A stretch of 64,000 nt of DNA from Bostrychus sinensis (lineage: Eukaryota; Chordata; Actinopteri; Gobiiformes; Eleotridae). Below, in pieces: positions 25,101 to 37,100 of this stretch (positions are counted from its first letter, which is position 1; each line of letters starts with the position of its first letter). A program made the position numbers and the translations under genes. The stretch is from assembly GCA_020698575.1 (NCBI GenBank), contig CM036244.1, positions 1,157,501 through 1,221,500 of the forward strand. Direction: 5' to 3'. The notes beneath the pieces were generated by a model. That model was given only the letters and a program-made list of their open reading frames with translations, was not told where the DNA came from and made no database searches.

Positions 25101-28100
25101 ATTCATCCAGTACTCAGTCATCTTTATTGCTGTGTGTTTTTACTCGCTATGCTAAGTAATTTCTACTTGTTTATACAAAACTACTGCTACATGCTATGCC
25201 TCATTTGAAAGCTTGGATTCTACACAATTCAGTCGCTAAATCGCAGTTGGTTTCAGTCGCAGAATGAGCATCCAGCGAAGATTTGCCAGGACAATACCAG
25301 CAGCTAACACAATTAGCAGTGACACTAATTATTTTTTAAACTGCTGCTTTAGACCCCGCTGCGCTCGATCATTTTTGGGACAATTAGGCAACATTCAGGA
25401 GAACTGCTTGAACTTCAGGACTGTCACTCTTTTTGGGGTTCCTCTCGTTGCTCAGTTTTGCATAATGTGCATGTCATATCGATTACATTGGTCTACAAAT
25501 GTTAGGACTCGATCTGCTTCTGAGATAAAAGTGGCTAAATCTCATTTATTTTGATAAGATGAACTGAAAATCAATTGATAACTGTGCTGGTTAGCTATGT
25601 ATTCAAGATATTTAATGATATTGTTTCACATCAAAATCACATCTGTTTATACAATAGATTTAGGCATTTTTGCTTAAAAATATTTATATTTTGAAAACAT
25701 TTAATTTCTCTACATGCATGCATTTTGTCCACTTCCAAGAGAGAGATTTCTGCAAATAAAAACAAAACATTTTATGTTAAAACTCTATCCATATTAAAAT
25801 GAATGTATTGAATGTGCAGCTTTCAGATAGAACTGGTTGCTTGTAGACACTGTACCTTCTGATAAACTACCGTTTTTGCCTTATTTTGCATAAATAATAA
25901 AATAATAAAGAATAAAAGAGCATTTACCCCTGAACTAGAAATTGAGGGGTAAATGCCAGGTTTGAATGCTTTATCTTTACCATTGTAAGATAGGAACAGG
26001 GCCTTGGCAGAGTATACGCTGTTCGTTTGCTTTAAATTTTGGAATATTGGTTATAGTTTTGTTCCTTGTCTGTGTTCAGAGCCTTTCTTAAAAACCTTTG
26101 CACATCTCTGTTTAGTCTGGTTTATTTCCCTGCTCTAATTGGTTCCTCTGAAAATTGTTGTAGCTGCACTGTCTGTGTCCTGGACCAGCGTGTGTCCTGT
26201 CTGCTTCTATATTTATCCTGAAGCTGATGGGGCTCCTCTGGGCGTCCATTATTCAACAGCTGAAAAAGGACTCACTCCGGTCTGTGCCCCGAGCCACTGT
26301 CAGGAATCGGCAAAGACAAAATAATGACTCTGCAGTTTTTGGGATGAATTTAACCAGGCCTGAACAAGCAGACGCTATATTCAGTAATCTCTTATTGTTT
26401 CTCATTATTCACCGGTTTCTCTATCCTTGTGCCGTTAGACAAACTCTGTTGGTGGAGTCTTCATATCCTCAGTGCGTTTCTGTGAGAAGACGGATACGAT
26501 GAGGGATAAGTCCATCAGAGGGACAGCTCATGTGGGATGTTTTGGGAGATAAAGTCAGAATTTTCATATGGTGATGGTTTGGTTTTACTGCGTAGTTTCA
26601 TAAGGCATTACTGAATAATCAAAAAGAATAAAGCACTTATAAACATGTACTTTTAAATAGGGCTGCACAATATGGAGAAAACATGCAATATTCGATAACT
26701 ATGTTGAAAATTGCGTTAACGATATTGCGATATTTGAAAATAGAGCCTACTTTTCGGAACATAGTAAGTTAAATTCACTACATTTCACAAAAATGTAAGT
26801 TCCTGTATTTACAAGTCAAACCAGCGACAAAATCAAAACTTAACAGACTAAACCAGGAATAAAACAAGGCTAAGCTGTGACTAAATTAATTAAATTACCA
26901 CTAAAACTGGACATTTTAAACATTTTTATTTAGTCACAACACATGTTCTTTTAAGGCTCTGCTGGAAAATGATTCTTCAGTGTAAATCTCTGTCAGATGG
27001 AAGACCACAGCGTTATTGCGATATATTTAGATTCTTGATATACAGATATTGCGTTTGCTGATATTGCGATAACGATAATTTTGCGATATATTGTGCAGCC
27101 CTACTTTTAAACAGAAAACCAGATAAATATAGTTTGCTGACATCAACACCATGCAACATTACTAACCCGAGCAGATTTTGTACATACTACACCGGCGTTT
27201 AGTTCTTTCCTTCGTCGCCTGTTGGTTCTGCTGAAGTCCTCGTTGTTGTTTGGGATTTTTGTCTTCGTCCTGTTTCCATTTTAACAACAGTAAAGTCCCT
27301 CTGACGTCCCACGTAACCACCACATTCAAACAAACCCACTTTTCTTCTTTGTACAACTGGCTTCTGCTGCTGTCCCTGTTCACAAATAACGACAGAGCTG
27401 CTCACAATACACAGGATTCTGGAGTTTTATGGCAAAAACGGCAAGAATTCACCATGTTTGTTTGGGTCAGGAGTGCTCTGCTTACGTCCCGCCCTTCGTT
27501 GCTCTGTTTGGTTACCTGTGAAAATCTCAAGTTTAGATTTGTCATTGTTTTGCAGCAGAATGTAGACACATCTCTCTCGGTTCAAACACGTGCCTGAGCG
27601 CCCCCCTTGTCGTTTTCCTCCTCCGTCGTCGTTGTTGTGGGCTCTGCTGCCGCTGCTCTCAGTGTTGCCCCAGAAACCTTCAGGCTGTGTCAGGGCTGCT
27701 CCAGGAATGCCCCGGGACACTCCGCTCCTATTGTCACCTCTGCCCCCCTCTCTCTGTCCTGCTCCTCTCTCCCCCACACTCCCCTTACACTCGTCTCTCT
27801 GTCCTTAGTCCTGGATCAGGGGAAGAATAGGACAGAACCAGTCCACAGCCTCCCCCTCCTCCAACACGACGACTCAAGTCTAGGTTTAAAACTGAATTCA
27901 GAACTAGTTTACATAGAGCAGCCATTCCCAAAGTCAGGAGTTACTGCCGCCTTAAATTTACCAAAATCCCACAGAGACCCCCAACAATACAACTTCCCTG
28001 GATCCCAAATTTTATTTTCATGTTTTTCTCCATATATTTCTATAAAAACATTACAAAAGACACTGACTATTGGCTAAAAAGTGTTTTAAAGTTATATTTT

Positions 28101-31100
28101 TAAACAAATACACTGTAAAACTCAACAACTCAAGGCAAAGGATCCCTCAAGATTTTTGGGGCCAACTCAAAATCTCAAGTTTTCCACACTTTCACTTAAT
28201 TTGATGTTCATACGTCTAAAAACTTTTCTAATTTTTCAGTTTTTCTCTCTATCATTATTTTTTTACTCATCTTACAGCCAACTTACAGAGTTCAGAAAAA
28301 GTTATTCTTTTATTAAATGTAGTATATTTAGTTTTTATTATTATCAATAATACTTTTTCTGAACAGTGGAGTCAGTTGGCGTAAGATGAGCTGGAAAAAA
28401 TAAAGATAGTGAGGAAAACTTAAAGATATTAGGGAGGATTTTTTCGACTGCTGAGAAACCAGCGACTGTTTGTCCTTTTTTGAATAATGCGCATGCGTCA
28501 GGCCCCGCCCTTCACTGTTCCTTTCCAAGGAACTCCTCCACAGCGACGTGCACGAGCGTTGGAACACGAGTGTTTGTTTACAGCCAGCATCAGCAGAGAT
28601 TCACCTAAACCTAGACCTGCATTGTTTGTTTGCGCGACCTTTGACCTAGTTCCCCACACAGACCCAGTCACATGCACAGTCCCTAAATGTGAGCACAAAT
28701 ATCTGTCCTCCTGCTGTTGGTAGCATTAGCAAACTGACTGCTGTACAGTTGAAAAGGTTCAACAGATAAAGAAAAAAGGCATTTTTTTCAAACGATAAGA
28801 TAAACGTTACCTGTCCTGCAGAAACTTGGCGACCAATGCATCGTCTGAAGCCCTTTCTGTTCCTACAGCGCACGCCGTCCTTTGAAGGAATCGCCAATAA
28901 CTACACAGGTTTTATTCTGCTCTTCTACAGTTTTTCTCCTCCTCCTCTGGTTCACTTTAAAAACAGTTTTCCTTTTGTGACCTCCCGGTTCACGGTTTTC
29001 CTCAGCCATTGTGCTCTTCGAAGTCAGGCTGTCCCCGCTACGATGTTGACGCGGCTAACGCGGCGCTAATGCGGCGCTAACGCGGCGCTAATGCCGGGCT
29101 ACATAAACATAGTGTATACGCATGCGCAAGCACAAGAACGCGCACTATCGCCGAAACCAGGAAGATGAACGAATGAATGGCGAGTCCATGGAACAATGGT
29201 TAACGTACTCATGACGAAAACGATTGGATGAGGTTTTTTAAGTCCCACAGAGTCCACAGTTTATTAATATTGTTATTATATTTTCTAATACACCAATTTA
29301 TAAGCCTTATACAGGGCAATGAAGGTAGTTTTAATAAATATTGCAAAAAATGAATTTATAAAGATCCTCCCTAATACCTTTTAAATTTCAAGTTTTTAGA
29401 TGTATGAACGTTAAATTTGGTGAGTAAAAAAATATTAGTTGTTGAAAACTTGAGATTTTGAGTTGATCACCAAAACTGAAAAATCTTGAGGGATCCTGTT
29501 GCCTTGAGTTTTTGCAGCATTGTTTTTTACAGTGCATTTCAAACTCAATTTCTTTTTATGTACTTAATATAAACAGCCTCTGGGGGACAGTACCTTCGGA
29601 TCCCCAGGGGGCCCCGGACCCCACTTTGGGAACCACTGACAGACTGTCTTAAAGTCTTCTCAAATTCTCATGGCTTATGTCCCCTGTAGGGCCTTTGGTC
29701 TTTTAGTCGATTAATCGGTCGGTAAGGTCTTGGTCGAGATTAGTTGCATTCACTCTTTGCATTTAATTTTTTACTTGATAACTTTTATTTTTCCATTTTA
29801 TTTAGGGTAACATAGATGTTTTTTAGATAGCAATTTACAGTGAAGCCCACAATTATTCATACCCCTGGCAAATTCTGACTTAAAGTTATTTTTATTCAAC
29901 CTGAATTTATTTGACCGGAAATGGAGCAGGCTTCTCCCAAAAGATAATAAGACGATGTACAAGAGTTATCATTGTGGAAAAAATATATTTCTCAGCTTTT
30001 TTTTTCCGGTAAAAAAAACAAACTTTTATTCAACCAGCAAGTTTTTTTTTGACCGGGAAAAAAAAAAAAAAGCTGAGAAATATTTTTATGGTCATGGTCA
30101 AAAGCATAAATTTAATGAAAAATGAAAAAAAAAAAAAAAGGAAAGGGAACCTTAAAGATGAAATACATTTTTTGATATTAGACTGATGAGATTTGTTAAC
30201 CAACCTTTCTCTTATTGCCTTACAAAACTGGAGCTTTTTAGTAATAACGTACATCCCAAATTCTGGAAATACTGGGACATTTTAAAAGAGACTCTGACTT
30301 TCTAAGACTTCCTTCCTTTAGCACTAATCCTATTACAGACCTGATATCAGTTAACTTCATTAGTTGCTCGATGTTTTCCAGCTGAATCTTTTTAACATTT
30401 CTTGCTTTTTCAGCCTTTTTTTGCCCCTGTCCCAACTATTGTGAGACCTGTAGCTGGCCCAAAATTTGAAATGAGCTCATTTTGTGATAAAAGTGTAACA
30501 TTTCTCAGTGTAAACATTTGGTGTGTTATCTATGTTCTATGGCTAATGAAATATTTTATTCAAAGTTTAAAATCGTCCTAACATTTCTGGGTTGTAGCTA
30601 AAGTTTAATTCCAGTCCTTATGTTTAAAAATGTCTCTCAGTGTCTTTTATTAACGGGAGTATTCTGTGTCTCTTTTCCCAGACAAACGAAGCCTCTAACG
30701 TTTGCAGACTGTATCGGAGGTGAGCTGCCGGTGGGATGGGAGGAGGCCTACGACCCTGTGGTGGGACACTACTTTGTCGACCACAACACAAGTGAGTCTG
30801 TGTTAGTCTAACCCTGGCTACTTTTATAAAGGCTGCTTGGTTTGGCAATATTGAACTTTTTCAATTCAATTCAGATTTATTTGTACAGCCCAATATCACA
30901 GCAAAAGTCGCCTCAAAGGGCTTCACAAACAGTTGATCAAACATAAACACACAATCAGCACAAACAATAACTACACTAAACTAAACAGACCCAGGACACT
31001 CCTGTCCTTAGACCCTCCTTCTCAGTAAGGAAAAACTCCTAAAAAAACCCAGCTACGGGAAAAAAGAAGAAACCTTATGGAGCCCATATTGAAGGAGAGA

Positions 31101-34100
31101 TCCTCTCCCAGGACGGACAGGCAATGCATCTAGGAGTTAGTTCATTAGCTCATCTATAGGATCATAGATCAGCTCTGTAAGGATTCATCCAGACGAGAGT
31201 GGGTGAGATAGGTCCGGGAGATTCAGGCTGACTTTTTAGGCTTTGTCTCTCCATAATCCATCCACAAAGGTTTTTTTTTCCAGTCCCAAGGCAGGATAAA
31301 TGTAGAAAGTTTGAATCACTGCACACTGGGAGGCAGACAATTTTCTGTGGAGACTCCAGAAGAGGAAAGCCGAAAGGAAAGAAGTTGTTGGTGTTTGATT
31401 TGTTATCCGTTTACCTTGAATGATGCTTTCCAATACTTAAAAAAAATAGTGTTTGTTGTCCTCGCGGGCCAGGTGGCAGAAATACATTTTGAACTGAAAT
31501 AATATCCATTTACAGAAATATCTGGCTAAGCGCTGAACGACTAAAATGTAATCTTTCACCGACAGAGAGCACGCAGCTGCAGGACCCTCGGGCTCAATGG
31601 CAGCGCGAGCAGGAGGCGATGCTCAAAGAGTACCTCTCCGTGGCCCGGGACGCCCTGAGCGCCCAGAAGGAGATCTACCAGGTCAAAGAGCAGAGGCTAC
31701 GACTGGCCCAACAGGAATTCAGGCAGCTGAACGACGACTGGAGAGACAAGTCCACCTCGCACACCAGCTGTAAGTACGGCTTATGGAAGAACAGTGCCAC
31801 TTGGTTAAACTGAAAAACATGAAACCTCCTGCAATTCTATATTAATATTTCAGCCCAGAAGCTCAGTATCATTTTTGAAATTTATTTTTTATCATTTCTT
31901 TTATTTCAAGCATGTGACTAGTTCATGGTGTGCAATTTAACAACGGAATACAAGACAGAAGGAAAACATAAAAAAGAAAATAAATTGGCACGTACCCAAT
32001 AACCTACCGTATTTTTCGGACTATAAGTCACTCCGGAGTATAAGTGGCACTAGCCAAAAAATGCATAATGAAGGAGAAAAACGTATATAAGTCGCACTGG
32101 ACTACAAGCCTAGAGCGCCCTCTAACCAACACCTGAAATATTTTAATATATAAGTCACACCTGAGTATACGTCACATCCCTAGCCAGACTATGGAAAAAA
32201 GTGCGACTTATAGTCCAGAAAATATGGTAGATCTTTTCTACATTTTCATAGAAGAATTTAAATTGACGTTTGTATCTAATCAAGTCTGTGGCAATGTCTC
32301 CTCACAGCAAGAAAGTCCTGGGTTCAATTCTGAGACTGGGTGGGCGGGGCTTTTCTGTGTGGCGTTTGCATATTTTCCGTGTCTGGGTGGGTTTCCTCCT
32401 GGTGCTCCAGTTTCCCCGTAAACCTAAAACATGCAGAGAACTAAATATCCCTACTGGGAAGATAAAGAATCAGAGTTTTATTGTAATCAAATCTTAACTT
32501 GAAATGCAGCATGAAGCCTGTTTTATTAAGTATGTATTTTCAGTCGTAAATAGGCATGCACATTAGGTTACGTTTGATAAAAAACAGCTCTTTATTAAAT
32601 TTATGACCCATAATAAAGAACCATAATTAAAAAAAGTGTATTTTTTTTAACCTAAAGACACTTATAGGCTGTATATTTTAGGAAGCAGTTGCATAATTTT
32701 ATGTTTAATTTGCTCTCTTCAGTGGTACTGTACCTTTACTGTACAGCAGAACCATTAACAGTTATTTCTTTCAATCAGTTATGGCCATAATACTGATTTT
32801 TCAATTAACCGACTAACCACGAACGCCCCTTGTTGTAAACGTTGGGGTTGTTGTTGCTCATGTTTTGTCTTTTTTGTCCACAGTGAACTCCAGATCGTCG
32901 ACGTCCAGTAAATACGACCCAGACATCCTCAAAGCTGAGATCACCACGGCCAAAAGTCGAGTGAGTTACAGACCTCCTTTTATTGTTGGTAAACATCAGT
33001 GGAGGCCAAACGACTGTTAATGTGTGTGCTCTGGGTGAGTGGGTAGAGCACATTAGTAAGTGGGCTGATAAAGTATGTTATTTAATGATTTTTAAACAGG
33101 GCTGCACCATATGGAGAAAACATATGATATTCGATAACTATGTTGAAAATTGCAATAAAGATATTATTGCGATATTTGAAAATAGAGCCTACTTTTCGAA
33201 CATAGTAAGTTAAATTCACTACAAAAATGTAAGTTCCTGTATTTACAAGTCAAAACAGCCACAAAATCAAAACTTAACACAGACTAAACCAGGAATAAAA
33301 CAAGGCTAAGCTGCGACTAAATTAATTAAATTACCACTAAAACTGGACTTTTTAAACATTTTTATTTAGTCACAACACATTTTCTTTTAAGGCTCTGGTG
33401 GAAAATGATTCTTCAGTGTAAATCTCTGTCAGATGGAGACCACAGCGTTATTGCCATATATTTAGATTCTTGCGATACGGATATTGCGTTTGCTGATATT
33501 GCGATAACGATAATTTTGCGATATATTGTGCATCTCTAGTATGCAGGTGCTGAAATAAAACAACCAAAAACTAAAACTTGAATCGATGTTAGAATATTGG
33601 TCGCTAAAGTAAGTCACTCCTCTTTCTCTAACCCCTGAATAACTTAGAGAGGGCTACACAACAAAGTGGACCCGCAAAAAAATGTCAGCTTGCTAGGGAT
33701 GTAACGATATCCAAATTTCATGGTGCACTAGTATCACAATATTAATCTTATGGTAAGATATTTATTGCGACATTGTGTGGACACTCAGGGTTTTGTAGAA
33801 ATGCTCACAATAACAAAACATATTCTCTAAAAATGCCTTGACAAACCTTTGGTGCATTAATTATTGCGATATTTGAATAAAAAAAAGACTAAATAAGTGT
33901 TTATTAACTATTATTTTGTCATGTTGGCTTAGCCCTGGGCATTGATCCGATTTTTTTCGATACCAGTTCTTAAACAATACCTGGTTTTCGATACTGGTGC
34001 CTGAACGATACTTTTTCTGATACCTGTGGTGAGCTAATTCCTTTTCTACAATCATAAAACACAATAATATTGAATAAAAGACCAATTTTTTGAGCAATTC

Positions 34101-37100
34101 TTAGCTGTAAATTAAAACCAGTAGTGTGTATGATTTATTCTGTGTTTATTTGATTCATGCAAAGGAACATTAAAGCTCCCACTAAAGATTGGAACTTGGT
34201 CTTGAATAAAAATATATTTTTGATACCAGTAGTATTGTAACTTTTCTTTCAATACCACAAAAGTATCGTTTAATGGTACCCAGACCTATGTTGGCTGCAC
34301 TGAAATGGCAAAAACGTATATAAGTCGCACTGGACTATAAGTCACATTTTTTGGGGGAAATTTATTTTACAAAATTTGACACCAAGAACATGACATTTCA
34401 TGTTGAAAGGCAAGTTATAGTAATAATAGAATAGAGAACAACAGCTGAATAGGTGTGCGCTATGCTAACGTAACACATTGATGGTTATTCAGCTACATGA
34501 AGCATAAACAACGAACTGAATAGGTGTCTCGTATGTTAACGTAATATATTAACAGTTGTTCACATAACTATAGCATAAAGAACATAATATAACAAGTTCA
34601 CCAAACTCACCATCTCACTAACCAACACCTGAAATATTTTAATATAGAAGTCACACCTGAGTATACGTCGCACCCCTGGCCAGACGATGGAAAAAAGTGC
34701 GACTTATAGTCTGGAAAATACGGTACTTGCTCTTATAAAACAGTGGGTAAACCACTACTTCTCCTGCTGAAATAGTGTCGATTTTTCTACCTTTATTTGT
34801 TGAGAAGGAGTCCTGCTTTCTACAAAATATTCTATTGGCCAACATTTAAATACCTTATTAATTTGTTCATGTTGCTGTTGTTGCTTGCTTTTCTCATTTC
34901 TTACTTACTTTTCTGTCTGTTTTTAGGTGAATAAGCTGAAGCGGGACCTGGCCTGTATGAAGCAGGAGTTACAGTACAAAGAGCAAGGCGTTGCGACCCT
35001 CAAAGAGTGAGTCCTCCCACACGTTACCACTCCTGTATACTCCTCACACACTTTAAATCAGAGTATGAGCAATATAAGTCTTTATCACGTTACATCAGAG
35101 GACACAGTGACCTGCTGCTGTTGACTTCACCACCTCCTCCTCCTCCTCCTCCTCCTCCTCCTCCTCCTGATTCAGTTTGATGAAGGCCGTGAGAGTCTGC
35201 TCTGAATTATAACAGAGCGACTGACCTTCACTGGATTCAGTCTCACCTACACCTGCCTCAGAAATACACTGGGGAGAAAGAGAGAGTGTGGTTTAGCAGA
35301 AAAATAAGCCAAACATTTTTAGTTAAATTAAAGCTAGGGTTGGCAATTTTTACTGAGCCCTTTCAACAATACAGTCTTCAACTTCAGCAAAGATGTGATG
35401 TTTGTTAATCCGTCTTTCAGTTAGTAAGATAACTTAAAAAAATCATGGTTGAGCATTGTGCAGAGGCCGGAGACTCGAGTCACATGACCTGACTCGAGTC
35501 AGACTTAAGTCACAATTTTTAGGACTTGAGATAGGGCTGCTACATTATGGCAAAATTCATAATTACAAGAATCTAGGTCATAATTGGAATCACGATTATT
35601 TAAAATGATTCATGTACTGCCAACATAATAACCTAAATAAGGAAGTGTAGTTTTATTAGTTTTGTGTTTTAATGATCCATAGAGCCGAGCACAAGACTTT
35701 GGATAATAGGGTATAAACTAATAAGTTTTTGCAACGATATGTATCGATTAGAAATGTTTCGATATGATTCAAGAACGATATTGGCTAATTTGGAACGATA
35801 CGATTCAACAGGTTTATATCGATAATCGATACAGCAACTTTTTGCCAAAAATCATAAGTTTACTCTCAAATGTAGCATCATGGACGGTGCTGTTTATGTC
35901 CAGCAGACAGAGAGCAAAGAAAAGTTGAATATAACATTTTATTGCATTAAAAACACAAAAATTACATTCATAAAGCCGTATCTGATTTTATTTTACCAAG
36001 CAAATTTCTAATATCGATATTTCTGATATTATCGCTTGATATTCCATGTATATCGATATACACCTCTTAGATCATCTGTATCAATATCGTTGTATTGTAG
36101 GAAAAAAAGTGTATATATCAAGTACAGTTACTGTATCGTTACACCACTGTTGAACAACCTTCTGACAAAGACGAGTGTGCATCCAGCTTTGACAACGCTG
36201 TAAAGTCCCTACATATGGATGTGAAAAGTATGCGCATCATACAATTTAATTGTTTTTTCTTTTTCTTTTTTTCTTCTTTTTTTGTAATTGTTGGGAGCCA
36301 AAATCATAATCACGTTTAAAATTTGATTAATTGCGCAGCCCTAACTTGAGATTTGCTTGACAAATACTGGAAAAATATTTGACTTGGCTATTGAGTTGCT
36401 CTTCATGACTTTAGACTTGGACCTGAGCTAAATGACTTGTTTTTACAGAAAATTCAGGATGAGTTTGAGTGTAACGTAATTGCAGTAAAACAGCGGTGCA
36501 TTTGTGTTTACTTATGTTAATTAGCCACGTGGACCACTTCTGTTTTGATGAATGCTGCGTGCTTTAACACAACACAGTGGGAAAGTATGGAGAAAACAAA
36601 TGGATTAAAGACTTTTATTAGGAGTTTGTAGAAGTCATACAGCTTCTCTGAACTGTGGACTGTATCAGTGGACACAGCTGATGAGGCCAGCATCTGTGTA
36701 AAAACAGTAAGAGCTTAATTCATTCACACACTGTAAAAAAAAAAGCTGCGAAAACTCAAGGCAACAGGATCCCTCAAGATTTTTGAGTTTTGGGGCCAAC
36801 TAAAAATCTGCTCCATCCTCCTGTAGTCTGCTCTGATTGACAAAGTGTAACACTGTCAATCAGACATGAGGTGTTTTAACCACTGACGGTAAATAAGGAA
36901 CTTCTTATACGCCAATGAGTTAGTAAACTCATTTGAAAGGGAGAAAAGGAGAAAGTTATCATGTCAAAATGAGAAAACAATTTCGTTATAATGAGAAAAT
37001 GATCTCGTTTTAAGGTACCGTATTTTCCGGACTATAAGTCGCACTTTTTTCCATCGTCTGTCTAGGGGTGTGACGTATACTCAGGTGTGACTTATATATT

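Larger units (their letters stand above)
27919..29638. mobile_element. hAT-type element with D-like ends, hosting a CACTG-ended element
   Basis: Ends CAGCCATTCCCAAAGTCAGG and CCCACTTTGGGAACCACTG are inverted repeats resembling family D. Flanks ACATAGAG/ACAGACTG are a weak 8-bp match. Everything from 28111 to 29534 is a separate nested element. Confidence 0.65.

Noticed and set aside
27427..28077. Overlapping 116- and 156-codon frames as a small gene
   Set aside because: Pyrimidine-rich sequence, no domain, no splice context; the + frame runs into a hAT element end.
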